This document shows, piece by piece, positions 1 to 49,585 of a stretch of DNA of 64,000 nt (positions within the stretch are counted from its first letter, which is position 1; each line of letters begins with the position of its first letter). The translations under genes and the position numbers were made by a program. The notes under the pieces were generated by a model that was not told the origin of the DNA, ran no database searches, and saw nothing but the letters and a program-made list of their open reading frames with translations. The DNA is from Macquaria australasica (taxonomy: Eukaryota; Chordata; Actinopteri; Centrarchiformes; Percichthyidae). The stretch is taken from the NCBI GenBank assembly GCA_005408345.1, contig SEMN01000062.1, positions 1 through 64,000 of the forward strand, given 5' to 3'.

Positions 1-96
1 CATGACCAAGTGTTACTACTGTAGGTCTTCTTGACATTTTCTATGTAGGCCTTCCTGTTTACAGTAGATTCAACAGCAGCAGCTCTTTCTCCTTAA

Positions 97-501
97 AGGG
101 TAATTCCAGTATTTTTAAACCTGGGCCCTATTTTTATTTTATTTATTTTTATTTACAAATTTTGGGGTCTAAATGAATAATAGTTACCAAAAGTTTTGGA
201 AATGGTCCAGTGGATTGCCTCAGTCGGCAGCCGCAAACGGGTTGCAACGAAATCCTTGCGGGCAACTGCGCCAGTGAAAAGTATGTCCATTAAGACATAC
301 AAACAACAAGGATCTTACTCTTTAACAAAAAGGTCTGTCTCTATAGGGATCCTTTCCATAATGTTGTCAGACACTCCCGGCTGAGGTGATCTACTGGACC
401 AATTCCAAAACCTTTGGTAACTATTACTCATTTAGACCCCAAAATTTGTAAAAAAAAAAAAAAAAAAAAGGGCCCAGGTTTAAAAATACCGGAATTACCC
501 T
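97..501. mobile_element. TTAA-flanked foldback miniature DNA transposon
   Basis: 405-bp element with near-perfect terminal inverted repeats that begin AGGGTAATTCC and extend about 150 bp. The arms share TTTTTAAACCTGGGCCC, ACAAATTTTGGGGTCTAAATG and TAGTTACCAAA blocks. TTAA at 93-96 and 502-505 flanks it, as for piggyBac-type or teleost Angel-type elements. An A-run (451-469) lies in the right arm. The 62-codon open frame inside (196-384) is incidental. It sits in the trak1 intron left of 701. Confidence 0.85.
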
Positions 502-700
502 TTAATGTGCCATTTGGTAAAGCTTTAATGCAAAAATGGAATCTAGGAAGAAAAACGATTCCATCTGCCATCATGTGCTCATAATAGTAAACTACACTGA
601 ATTGTACACACCAACAATATTGTTACACGCAGACATTTTAATTTAATACTGAATATACTACATCAATAATAAAAAGTACTCGGGTATTTAAGATATTTAC

Positions 701-37712
<37,012 letters not shown>

Positions 37713-37777
37713 TCTTTTCTCTCTAATCAGACTATATGAAAGTCCCTCAGTCTTGCAGCACCTTCTCTCAGCTTGCC

Positions 37778-40700
37778 CTTGATATTAACGAAGAAAAATA
37801 TTGGGTGTTGCAGCTGAAAATGTCTAGTATTTATAGTATTTGCATAAAAAACATTCATTATTGTTCTACAACATAACTTGCAGTAAAACGTACCTGTTAA
37901 GTAAGATCACACAACTGTTTTTGTGCGTTTAAGAATGCAATCGTTCGATTTTAAAACTTAACAGAAATTCAAACTTGGAGTGAGGCTGTAAATGAAGGTC
38001 AGTCCAGGCTGCAGCCTATCCAGTCAGCCACTTTATGATCAATGGATCCAATCAATACTCCAATAGCCTCTGTTTGACCAGAGATACAATCAATAACAGA
38101 GAATACAGAGCTGATAAAAGTACTGAACTGATTACCCTTAAATTTGAACTATTTTGAAAAGTATGTGATTTCATTAAAACTAAATAATTCTTGCATTGAA
38201 AAGTTCAGAACAAGTCTTTAATAAAAAAAAAACTGATAAATGTCTTCATAATTCATTACAACTCTGTTCACCATGATATATTTAAATCACCATTTGTCTT
38301 ATTTAGGTTTGCACTGGCCAATGTGTGAAACTTAAGCAACACCAGGAGACACTGATCGCAGTTTTCTGATTGCAACACACTGGTTGTTGGTGTGCTTATT
38401 GGTTACTGGCCAGTTTCAACAGCTACATGGCAATGGTAATTAATAAGAGAGAAGTCAATTCTGAGAAGACTTTGTCTTAGAAAAACTATGCTGTGGCAGA
38501 GACTTAGTTGCTTGGTGGTTCGTTGATGATGGTAGTATGCATCACGATTACTTTGCCTGGCTTCGTGTATTCATGAGAACCTCACTCGACTTAAAAAAAA
38601 ACTGCACTTAAGAAAAGCATGGAGCTCCAGAGGGCCCACACACCCTCTCCTCTCCTCTTTACTTAACTCAGATGTACAGAATAACTCGAAGAAGATAGGC
38701 AGCAGCAGTGAGAAAAAGAGGCAAATGGGGCAAAGGGTTTTTAGGATTTTTGCAACAAGCAGTTATAAAAAGAGTTCCCTGCCTATTCCCTGCATCTGTC
38801 TCTGACATACAGTACTCCCTCCATCTCTACACTCCTCATTCATTTCTTAGCCTCTCACTCTGACCACTCCGAAATGCACACAGCAACAAGTTTCCTACAG
38901 ACTAAAATTTAGCAAGCTTGCTGTCAGTCAAAAGAGATCTGATACCATTACTTACAGAGACGCACACAGCCTCACATCAACTGTCTTCACAGGAAGGAGA
39001 GACAAAGAGGAAGGCAAAGAGAGAAGTTAAGGTGAGAGCAGAAGAAGGAAGCTGGATTTTAAAGACCAACAAGTCACAAGATCAGTCAAAGGAAGCTGAG
39101 CTATCCCAAATCTTTTTAATCCCTTCATGTAATGTCAGAGGTGGAGGAAAGAAAGAGATGAAAGAGGAGAGAGAGATAGAGTGATGAAGGAATAGAGGGA
39201 GCAATAGAAGAAAGAGAGCCAGATAACTGGAGCAGAAACAAGGTCTGTCATTTACAGCTTTTAGTCTACAAGACAACAGGGAGACAGAGAAAAGCCAATA
39301 AATCAGCAGAGAGCATAAACACTCATTTACTATGTAAGAAAGCCTTACAAGGTATTAGGTTGTATGGCTAATCCTGTTGGGATTGAACAAAGTTGGCACA
39401 GCAGAGGAGTCTTGCTAAATCTTTTAGCCTGTTGATTTTATCAAACATGCAGCCTGGCAAGGAGACGCTGGTACAGTGTATACACAGACACACTTCAGCA
39501 TGTTTCACTATAACCTCCAGTACATGTCACACAGACAGCTGCATCACTGCGGCTCACTTCAGTGAACTGCAACGCTGACGCTAAAAATAGCTCATCTTGT
39601 TTGCAAATTTTAAAAGTATCATGTCAGCCATAACACTACATTGTGCTGTATCACACCAAAGGCCATCATTCTGAACTAAGTACATCACTATTTTATTACA
39701 GCTGTATAAAATAGTTTAAAAAAAAGTTTATAGGCTGTATCATAAGTGTTTTACTTTGTATGCTATGAAATACCCCACCAGTTATGAGCATTACATCGTC
39801 ACTTGTGCTTGCAGATACAAACAGATTAGAGGAACATTACTTTGATTGCAGTTGTGGTGTGACACATACTGTACATAATATTTATTTAGGAAATCTGTCA
39901 GTTAGGATTTATTTGTGATGATCCATAAATGTCATTATTTTCACCCTTCACCAGATCAATTTGAAAACCTAAAGTTGGTATATATTTGAGATTTTGTTTA
40001 GAATTAATTCTTACTTCTGCTTGTAGAATTAATGTGTAACAGAGGTGACAATCTTGAGGACTGTAAAAGTCACTGTGGCTAGTACTACTAGTACTACTTT
40101 TTTGGTGCCAATATTGTTATAGCTGAAATAAATGGGAGTATGCCAGTAACATATTAGTCCAGTCCCAGTGTCAGTCATGATCAGCCCAAACAACAGTCAA
40201 TCCCAAAGGCAACCAATCTCCTCACTCCTCGAACAGTGTTAATTGAATACACTCACACACATGCTCACTCTAGCCCTTCTTCTTGCAGTTTGCATTGTGC
40301 TATAGTTTATTGTCTTTCCATCTGATTTTCTGTCATTTTTAAAAATCGACTGAAGCTCAGCTAGCCATAAATCCATAAAGTTACTCAGCAGTGGTCATTT
40401 TCAGTAAAAGAGCTTTGAAGTTAATATTAAGGGGCCTCATTCATACATAAAAGCAACCTTTGACTTTTCCTGTCCTTTCAAAGAAAAGTCTACCAATATA
40501 CAAAGTCACCAGTCTCTAGCACACATGAAAATCTCTGTGTTGTCACTGTTGTCACTTGATCAGTTTTTCTTTTTTTGTAGAACGGCACACCAAAATAAAT
40601 GAAAGCATACTGTTCGGTCCTTAAGGAGGAGACTCATGGCTTATTGAAAGTGGATTCTAGGGTTACAAAATACTGATATCACACATGTCTAACCATGATG

Positions 40701-41955
40701 ACTGATTTACCATATGCTACAAGCCTTTGAGTGTGTGAGTGTGCGTTTGCAGTGAGACAGAGCGGTCAGAAACAAGAACAAACACCCCCCACAGCCCATC
40801 TGTCAGCCCCTCTTATCTTTCAGACGTGCGATCTGTCTGTTCAGGTCCGGCTTCTGGTTGTGTGAACGTTCTCAGTTTCTGTGTTAACAGTGAGGCCTGG
40901 CCTGCTGTGTGTCCGAGTGGTGAGACGCTACACAGGCCTTCCACACAGATCATGTGCTGTTAGTTGGCAAAACCAACTGGAACCTTATTTAGCTTCTCAG
41001 GACTGGCTGAGAAACCCTCTCCCTCAGCAGAGTCGCTTAAGTAAAATAAAAATCACTGACCCCTCAATTACTCTCACACTGAAGGTACTGTGCTGCAGGA
41101 AATTTAGCAAATGGTTGCAGCTCATTAACTAAATTTCCTTCATTGTGACTGGTTTTTTAAAGGGAAATCTGAATATGCAAAATCGATTCCAATATTAACT
41201 TGAATTCACATCATAATTGCATCTAATAAAAACAATAAAAAGGCCTTTAACAGATGTACAGTACCTGAAGAGATATAGAGAAACATGAATGCATCAGATG
41301 GTCGTCTCTGAATCTAATATTTATATAGTGCAACTTATATGTTCATTTTGGTGATGAAGGGTACGCTTAAAAATGTAATTGGCTTACAACAAGACTCATG
41401 TCAGGTAATGAGCCCACTGACTGACCAGGGGAGTAATAATCAACATGTCACTTTAATGGCAAAAGTTTGTTCACAGTCTCTGAGAGGTGATAATCAGTCA
41501 GACTGCGGTCACTTTTAATGAGTGGATGCAGCATTACTGTGATAGGATTAGGCCTACCTAAAAATGAAATCAGTCTTATTCAAATGTGCCCACAAGCCGC
41601 TGTGACAAACTCTCAAGGGTGAACATTTTCGCTTCTGAGAGAGACAAAGTGTGGGCAGAAAACAGAGACAAACAAACAAACGACTTCTTCTCATGCAAAA
41701 CCACATGGGCCATCTATCACACAGCTCAGCGAGAAACTGTGCAGACGAATGCGACAAGGAAAACACACGAGTTTCACTGACGGAGGTTAAAAACATTTCA
41801 CGTCTAAAGTTATATTACCGTTCCTATCATAAGTAGCCCAAGTGTTACAAGTTAGCAGACCGTGTGGCACTGTGCACCTGCTCCAGTTATCACCATATGC
41901 TCATCAAACATTAAATCCGAGTCCTTCACGAACTCACAAAAGACTTCTTACTTAC
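37778..41955 (-). other. predicted trak1 5' intron
   Basis: About 4.2 kb between the predicted noncoding first exon and the first coding exon. A purine-rich block at 38,980-39,240; otherwise no feature seen. Confidence 0.45.
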
Positions 41956-42065
41956 TCTGCTTTAGTAGAGAGCGAAGACTTCCCTGAAGAGGCAAAATAA
42001 TTGCGTTTCCCCTGTTTGGCGACTAGCTATGTACTATTCAGCGGTGCACTCTGCGCGACTCCGCT
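41956..42065 (-). other. trak1: trak1 predicted noncoding first exon / promoter-proximal region
   Basis: On the minus strand a consensus donor (GCAGA before GTAAGTAAG) sits at 41955. The sequence above it to about 42,065 is locally CpG-bearing (GCGTTTCC, CTGCGCGAC, CCGCTCAG). It is a plausible 5' UTR exon joining the acceptor at 37778. The 5' end is not determinable; the upper boundary given is approximate. Confidence 0.4.
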
Positions 42066-42085
42066 CAGCCAAAATGCTATGATAC

Positions 42086-42301
42086 CACCGGTGTTGTGTC
42101 GAAGTCTGCTTCCCCTTATCTTCACCTGAACCTAAGCCTTATTCCTAACCCCAGCCAGTCGTCTTCTAAGATGTTTAACCTGACCCCAACCAGTTATCTC
42201 TGCTACGCCTAACCTAAGCCCTAACCCCAACCCAACGGCGGTGGGCACCGCTACGGGAAACACTATCTGAACGGTGAACACACTTCGACACCACACCGGT
42301 G
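42086..42301. mobile_element. 216-bp inverted-repeat element in the trak1-ulk4 promoter interval
   Basis: Left arm CACCGGTGTTGTGTCGAAGT (42086-42105) is complementary to the right arm at 42282-42301 with one mismatch. The interior contains degenerate telomere-like CCTAAC/AACCCCAACC repeats (42124-42233). No clear target duplication. Likely a teleost MITE; autonomous family unknown. Confidence 0.6.
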
Positions 42302-43638
42302 TCAGAACATCAAAGCCACAATCAGGCGAAAAACAAGCCAAGTGAACGGACGAATACAGAAAATGTAATTCAGACTCAGCCCCGTGCCTGTTCACAAAAC
42401 TTCAGCAGCTTTTTTTTTTTGGCTTCCTTTGCAGGGGTGACTGAATCGCTTGATGGAAACAAAGCTGCAGAGCAGAGCTGAGTCAAAGCAGAAAAGACGC
42501 GGAGCTACATCCGGTGTGAGTGATTCCAAAATAAACTGCATTAATATTACATTTCGTTTTTAAAATATCAGACTTCATTTTACTATTTTTAGTGCTCTAT
42601 TTTGCTCACAACACATGCATTAAGCTGTATAGAAATTAAATAAATTAAATAAATACCCTAAAAGGTAGTTTGTAAACGTTCTGCTTGTCTGGATAGTGTG
42701 CAGAGTTGTCAGCAGAAGATATGGAAAATTTAGACAGAAATGACAAAACCTATTAACCTTATATAAACCACACCACAGTTTCATGCTGAGACTGTCGACC
42801 TAAACAAGGTATTTTTCTTAGAAACAATAATTAATGAATTGTAAATATTATAGCTATTATAATGTGATGATAGCAATAAAGCTTTTTAATCATTGTAGAT
42901 GCAATATGTGTTTCATTTAATCATTTGCACGTGCACACACATTTACTGAGCTTGTTGATAAGCTTTACTCCTACTGAAAAAGAAAAGAAACAGGGTTTGT
43001 CATTATATGTGATTATTTACATAGGATATTTTCAAAGCAACACCAATCCAAAGCAAAGTACATTACATGTATTTATGTATTTATACAATGTTGTAAGAAG
43101 AAAATGTGGTGGAAAACATTTTTTTTTAAATTTGTTTCTTGCTTTTATTTTGTAGAACACAATACGGTCACGGGAAATTGTATTCTTAGCAATTTTATGT
43201 AACCTTACAGGTCAGGAACTTCATCAGTTCTGTGCACTGAGGATTTCCACTGTTTATTCTGTCTCCATCTATATTGAGTAGTAGCCGAACCCAACATTTG
43301 GACTGTTTTAAAGTGGTCTTAACCCTATTTCACCTTGCTTGGTTTTGCTTTATACTTGGCCTAATTAGTTTAACATTTTGTGTTGGGGTTTTACTACATG
43401 ATTGTGTGAAGGTTTTATTTTATAATTAGCCAAAAAAACAACAAAGAAAAAAACGTTACAGCATTGAATTGCTTGGTCGGAAAAAAAAGTCTAACGGATA
43501 CTGAAACTGAAAGGAAACGGTGTGTTATAGTGGCTGTTGCTCGATTATAATAAAATGCATAAAATCCAGGATTTGTCTCGGGTGCCTTGTGTCCTGCTGC
43601 CGGTTTCATTCAATGAATGACGTCATTGTACTCGCAGA

Positions 43639-43649
43639 CTCTCTCTCTC

Positions 43650-43675
<26 letters not shown>
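43639..43675. repeat. (CT)n(GT)n compound microsatellite
   Basis: CT tract then 12 GT units, followed by GAGAGAGGGAGAGAGA; in the ulk4 upstream interval. Confidence 0.9.
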
Positions 43676-43680
<5 letters not shown>

Positions 43681-43967
43681 GAGAGGGAGAGAGATGGATG
43701 AGGGCACGTTAAACAGTGAGCAATAGGACACGTGGGGTTTGAACTGTGGCTGTGGTACAAAAGATGGAACTAACTCAAATTATTGATATGAAAACAATTC
43801 AATTTTGAATAAAAAAAATCAATATCCAAGAGCCCCTAAAATGTAAATAAAATCAGATTCAGAATCCGATAGAATTTGTGTATTTTGTCGGACTTGTGAA
43901 TTACTTTTTAAAATGTCATACAGTCACTTTGATGCTGTACTCCATGCTGTCTGTTGTGTGCACTCTT

Positions 43968-43980
43968 GTATCCTAGCAAC
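43968..43980 (+). promoter_or_regulatory. candidate RFX X-box upstream of ulk4
   Basis: GTATCC-T-AGCAAC: the right half-site AGCAAC is a perfect RGYAAC, the left half GTATCC has one mismatch to GTNRCC, and the 1-bp spacer is allowed. It lies about 250 bp upstream of the predicted ulk4 first-exon donor. RFX factors drive ciliary genes, and ULK4 acts in motile cilia, so the site is biologically sensible. Unproven. Confidence 0.45.
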
Positions 43981-44149
43981 GCAGGACTATGCCATTTGGA
44001 GGTGGTCAGGTTAAAACCAATAACACTTTTACAGTAAACCAACGTTTTTCTTGATTTGTGTGCATGTGAGAATATTTCATAAACACAAATACACTTCTTT
44101 ATTTATATGTAATGGCTTCGGTGAGTATATGTAGCTTTTCTTTTATCTG

Positions 44150-44230
44150 AAGCATCCCAAACTTCCCTCTTCCATTTGGAATTACGTGGCCCATCCCTCT
44201 TCCGCCAACAAACAGCGGGTCGTTGAAGAC
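44150..44230 (+). other. ulk4: ulk4 predicted noncoding first exon
   Basis: GTTGAAGAC before GTAAGTTC at 44231 is a full consensus donor, in a local GC-richer stretch (TTCCGCCAACAAACAGCGGG). The first coding exon begins at 45234 with its start codon three bases inside, so an upstream noncoding exon is required. The 5' end is uncertain. Confidence 0.5.
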
Positions 44231-45233
44231 GTAAGTTCTAAAGTAATTTGTGTTTTTTAAGTGTGACGAATAGTAAACATATGTTTAACTAACTACCTTT
44301 TTTTTGTGGCTGTGTGTATAGTTGCATGCAGTTTTCATGTAAGTATGCTACTTTTTTGGGTGTTGGAGTTACTTCTGTCTCGTTATAGGCGAACAAAGTG
44401 CCTGTGCTGATGAATAGACGATAACGTTAGCGGTTGCCACACCACAGCTTACATACAAGCCAACCGTTAGCATCTAAATTGACAATTTAAGTTAACACTA
44501 AACATGAATATTCACCGTGTAAAAGTTAATTATCGACTTCGAATATGGCCAATTAAATATAACTACATTCTAGAGTCATATCTAGCTGGCTGAAAGTTAA
44601 AATTCCTTGATGTTTTTCCGCTCAAATCAAGCCGTTAGAGTGACACAGGGGTCAGGTGTTGGGCAGCTAATTGGCCGTAATTGTAATCAGCTGGTACCTT
44701 TTATATTGTAGTTGTGGATCATGTAAGCCTGTGCTAAATGTAAGTTCCTCATGGCAAACTTAACAGGACGAGTGTACCTTAGCTATACAACAAATTACAG
44801 TATTTATTTACATTTGTTTATGTATTTGTTTGAGCCTTGATAAAATAAATTCATGACAAATATAATCCTGCGTTATTTGTTGTTTTTTGTTTTATAAAGA
44901 GCGATGTTTGCCAATGTCAGACCATATCAACAACAACTTGAATAGGTTTCAGTTTATGGTAATTTAATAATTGTATGGTCAAATAATTATTAACAATATG
45001 TTTCAAATATCATGTTTTGTCTGCCAGTGTGGATAACTTTACAGCAAATGCACAATATTTATGATAAAGTTGAGGTCACAAAATACTGTATATTTGCTTT
45101 TATGTCTTATGTTTCTCTGCTTCTTTTCTTCATTAATGACAACCTCTACTCTTTCTTTTTTCTTTAATTTTTAGATCACCTTCCTAAAATGTCTAATGAT
45201 TATAACCTTAGGCCTCTTATTTCTTTTCCACAG
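44231..45233 (+). other. predicted ulk4 first intron
   Basis: AT-rich, no coding or repeat signal recognised apart from T-runs. Confidence 0.5.
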
Positions 45234-45374
45234 TGGATGGAGAACTTCATCCTGTATGAGGAACTTGGGGCAGGCAGCAGCTCTGTTGTCTATAAAGGAA
45301 GAAGGAAGGGAAATCTCAACTATGTAGCCATCATCTGCGCTGACAAAGCCAAGAGACCAAAGATCACCAACCAT
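45234..45374 (+). CDS. ulk4: ulk4 first coding exon: glycine-rich loop
   Basis: Acceptor TTTTCCACAG at 45233; TGG precedes ATG at 45237. 46 codons, MENFILYEELGAGSSSVVYK through KRPKITNH. Donor GTAGGA, phase 0. The third loop glycine and the VAIK lysine are replaced, as in human ULK4. Confidence 0.96.
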
Positions 45375-48300
45375 GTAGGATAGTGCTCTAAACTATATCA
45401 ACTTATTATGACATCTGTTATATTTTCATTATTTTTTTATATAAATAATATAGTAGTTTTATGCAGCATGCAGAGGCCTGGGCTCACCAACTAAAATTAT
45501 ACTTACTAATCTGTCATCAGAAACAAACAACAACTATATGCATCACAAAGTTACCAAATTCGAATTCAAATAAGCTTTATTGGCATGGCAGATCAGGAAT
45601 CTATATTGCCAAAGCAGTACAGAAATACAATATAATAAAGGCATTAAATAACATAAATAATAATAGTAATAAAAAAATTTAAAAAAAACAAGCAAGCAAA
45701 CAAACGAACAAAAAACATGGGCAGCTGTAATAGTTATATACCTTGGACATCAGAGTTTCGGGCCCTCTGTCTATTTCCAAGTTTCTCTAATTTCTATCAA
45801 TGTTTTCCAACAGTCCTGAGATTATAGAGATACTGCATGTGAATTCTTTTTAGGGTGAATTTTGCGTTTGAGCCTTACAATAAAGAATACCTACTGTACA
45901 CATTTAATGATGCCTCTGTCCCCTGTTAGGTACGTCTTAGCCATGATCTGGATCATCCGAACATAGTATGCTTCTATGAGTGGTATGAGACAAGTAACCA
46001 CCTCTGGATGGTAGTGGAGCTCTGCACAGGTCGGTAATTATTTCTGGCACTCCTGATAAGCAGTCATGGACCATTAATAGTAATAATTTACTGCTTGTTT
46101 TCAGCCATCAAATAATGTGGAGTGAGAATTGCATCTTATAGCAGATGAAAACTGATAAGATTTCATAAATTGTAAATACCCTTATATTCTAGTTTATTTG
46201 GATTAATGACAGATATTTACTTTCAAGTATAGCATGTGGCATGTTTTTTATGCAGAATGGATTGTTGGTTTTTAAAACAATGCAACAGATGTCACTTATC
46301 TAAGTTTCTTTGTCTCTCTCATGCTTGATCTCTTTTTTTTTCTCTCTGTCCATCTATCTTTCAGGTGGTTCCTTGGAGTCTGTAATCGGTCATGATGGAT
46401 GTCTGTCAGAAGATGTGGTGATGCGGTTTGGATGGGACTTGGTCAAAGGCCTGAAATACGTCCACGAATTAGGAATCACGTTCTCTGACTTGACCCCTGC
46501 TAAGGTGTGCCTCTGCATGCATGTGTATGTGGGACTAACAGTATAACAGCAAAATTATCATTATCACATGAATACAGTAACTCTCCTTTTGTTGCCCATA
46601 GATCCTACTGGATGGTAGTGGCATTCTGAAGTTTGGTAACTTCTGTCTGTCCAAGGCAGAGGGAGAATCACTGGATGATTTCTTTACCTTGCTCTCTACA
46701 TCTGAGGAAGCAGGGGAAGGAGATAGCAAGGAGAACTTTGACAACATGAGGAAAAGATTACAAGGTCAGATTACTTTTTTTAACCATGTTGGTTCTATAC
46801 ACATTACATTGTTGATTGATGGAGAGGCTAACTAGTAGATTAGACAAGATGGATCCAGGTGAATTGGAACACAGCTTACATCTGCTGGGGGAAACTCATT
46901 GCCAGCTGGGGAACACGTGAGCAGGCAGGTATTTTATGTGACAGGCAGGGTGGAAAAGCCTGCAGAGGAAGACTAGTGTCCAGCTGAGGAATGGCTGGGT
47001 GTGCAACAACAGGGGTCATATTTTAGGTTACAACAAAAACAACTCATATGTGGGTGAATTCAAAAAGGAGGAAGAGAAGGGGATGGTGTAGCTGTTGTTA
47101 TGACAAGGTGATCATATCAGAAACTAAAAACTGAGAACATGCTATACATTGTGGAGAAAGTGTACTGTATGATAACTAAGTGAACTAAAGAAGTCCACTT
47201 TCCATCAGTAATTTAAATAATTGGCCAACATATTGATTATTCTTCACCATTTACCACATGATGACCAAGACTACAGAAGCTCATAAAAATGTACAATTTG
47301 GCTAAAATTCAACAGCAATACATCGTTTGTTCATGATGAGGATGCCTGTCTCCTTTTACTATTTTCCTAATTACTGTATGTGTATGTACGTATATTTTCA
47401 GGTTCTCAAACTTACAGAGCTCCAGAGGTTCTGCAGGGGTCAGAAACCAATACGAAGTCTGATCTCTGGGCTATGGGTTGTATACTCTACTACATGTACA
47501 CTGGTAACCACATGCACACAGACACACACACACACACACACACACGTACACTGACTTGAGTATGAATGAATTTAATCATTTTTATTTCCAGTGTTTTTCT
47601 CTATTGTACTATTGTACCTGTTTTTCATAATGATTATGCTACTGATGATGAACTGGATTGAAAAACAAACTTAATTATTAAGGAGCAGAATTAGCGTGCT
47701 ATAACTGACAACTGAACTAACTAATAGACAATAAGATACTAACACTGACCTCAACATATGATATTATTCTGTACTGTACTGTAAACCTAAACCCAAACTG
47801 TTTTTGTTTCCCAGGCAAACCTCCATTCTATTCTGATAACTACACTGAACTGACAGAGATGATTTTACATCAGGAACCATCACCTCCCAGACAGACAGGT
47901 AATACACACTCTCTCACATACACATGCTTGCACACAGACACACACTCACACACAGATGTGATGTTTGACATAAACATTTTTGTTGAGTGCAACTTTGCCT
48001 TGCATGTTGCTGTTATAGAGAGCTTGTTTTTTAATTTTAATTTTTGTTTAATTAATGAAGTTATATTCTGTGTTGTTTGTTACAGTGTTTCCAGCCAGTC
48101 CTCCCAGTGAGGACTTCCAGAATCTTCTGAAAGGCTTGATTAACAAAAACCCAGATAAGAGGTCAGGTTCATAGAGACACACACACACACAGGTCCTGCA
48201 CACACTCTATTCTAATACGGCTACTACTACTATCATCATAACATATATCAGAGCTGAAATCTCATGGTAGCATACAATTACAATACAACGTCCATACTGT

Positions 48301-49550
48301 CAACTTTAAATTAGAGGGAGCAGGTTGGACTTTGTTGCTCAGTTGTCCTCGAGGTAACTTGCATATATTGTCTTAACATCACAATGCTGCAGAATGTTTA
48401 ATTAATAAAGAAAGTCTAGTTCTGGACTAGACTCTGGATTAGAGTTTCTAAGCCAGTGAAATATCCATACTTCAGACTGCTACTTTTTATTGCATGTTGT
48501 GCTCAGAGTGATGTTTCTGTGTCCTAATGTTTAGTTTTGTTGTTTTTTTGTTCTTTAGGATGGACTGGCCAGAGTTGCTGGACCACCCTTTCTGGACACA
48601 AATACTAAAGGAGGAGGAGGATGTGGAAGAGGCAGAAGAGGAAGAGGAGGACGAAGAAGGGGATCAGGAGGAAAAAAAAGGCTGTGAGGGGATTGGTTCA
48701 GCTATCTTGAGGTGTGTTTATATATTATTATTTCTCTTGATTTTACAGCTCCTACAGCATTCTACAGACATTTCTGTTTCAGCCATTTTACTGCATTCAG
48801 ATTTGCTTTGTGAAAGAGTAGTAATGCACACATTAAAAGTAAATGTAGATGGCAAAATGTTATTCAAGCCCAGTCTAGCCTCTTTTATTCCACTGGGAGA
48901 GGCCAAAATGTTGAAACACCTGTCAGTATGATGCAATACAATTAAACAGCACAACAAACAGCCGGCAGAATTACCATAAAGTTTAATTAAAATAGTTCAT
49001 ATGCATTTTTTATTTTTTCCTTCAGTTGAATAGTTTGTGTTACTTTGTGTTTTTTCAATACCTCAACAGACACACAAGGATCCCTGACCCTTTCCCTCCA
49101 GGACAGGCAGACAAGCTTCCCAACAGCCACTCGGCAATCACCCAGCCAGCCCATAGGATTTCTAAGAAACTAATCTCATCACAGACAGCAACTGCAACAA
49201 CTGACAGAAGGACTCATTGCCAACAAGCCATCAGACACACAACCTGTGGAGCCTTAAGGAACAACCAGGGCTTGGATAGGGAGGTGGGAAAGGAGAGAGG
49301 AGGAGAGGGGGAGGCAAAGACAGAAGATGACCCCAAGCTAGCTAGGGCCCAGCACATGTGCCACACACTGCAGCCCAATAAGTCATTCACACTAGGTAAC
49401 ACATTCACTGATGTCTGTACTTGCTTATTTTTATATGTTTTAAGTTAGAAATGTGAGTTTAATACTTGGCCACAACAGGCCATGATATTTTGAACTATAA
49501 TATGCCAGTTTATACCAGTGGTTTTTGTAAATGTCCTCTGTATAGGTTCA

Positions 49551-49585
<35 letters not shown>

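Larger units (their letters stand above)
41957..44230. promoter_or_regulatory. shared head-to-head interval of trak1 and ulk4
   Basis: This 2.3-kb region separates the predicted first-exon donors of the two divergent genes and must hold both core promoters. It contains an inverted-repeat element (42086-42301), a 10-bp T-run (42411-42420), a CT/GT microsatellite (43639-43675), a candidate X-box (43968-43980) and a short GC-richer block at 44185-44230. I see no convincing TATA box, and otherwise AT-rich sequence with no coding signal. Confidence 0.6.

Noticed and set aside
42124..42233. Interstitial telomeric array
   Set aside because: Only degenerate CCTAACCC-like motifs inside an inverted-repeat element, not a run of TTAGGG.
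42132..42395. 87-aa minus-strand frame as the first exon of trak1
   Set aside because: It lies in the inverted-repeat element and shows no TRAK similarity or suitable donor.
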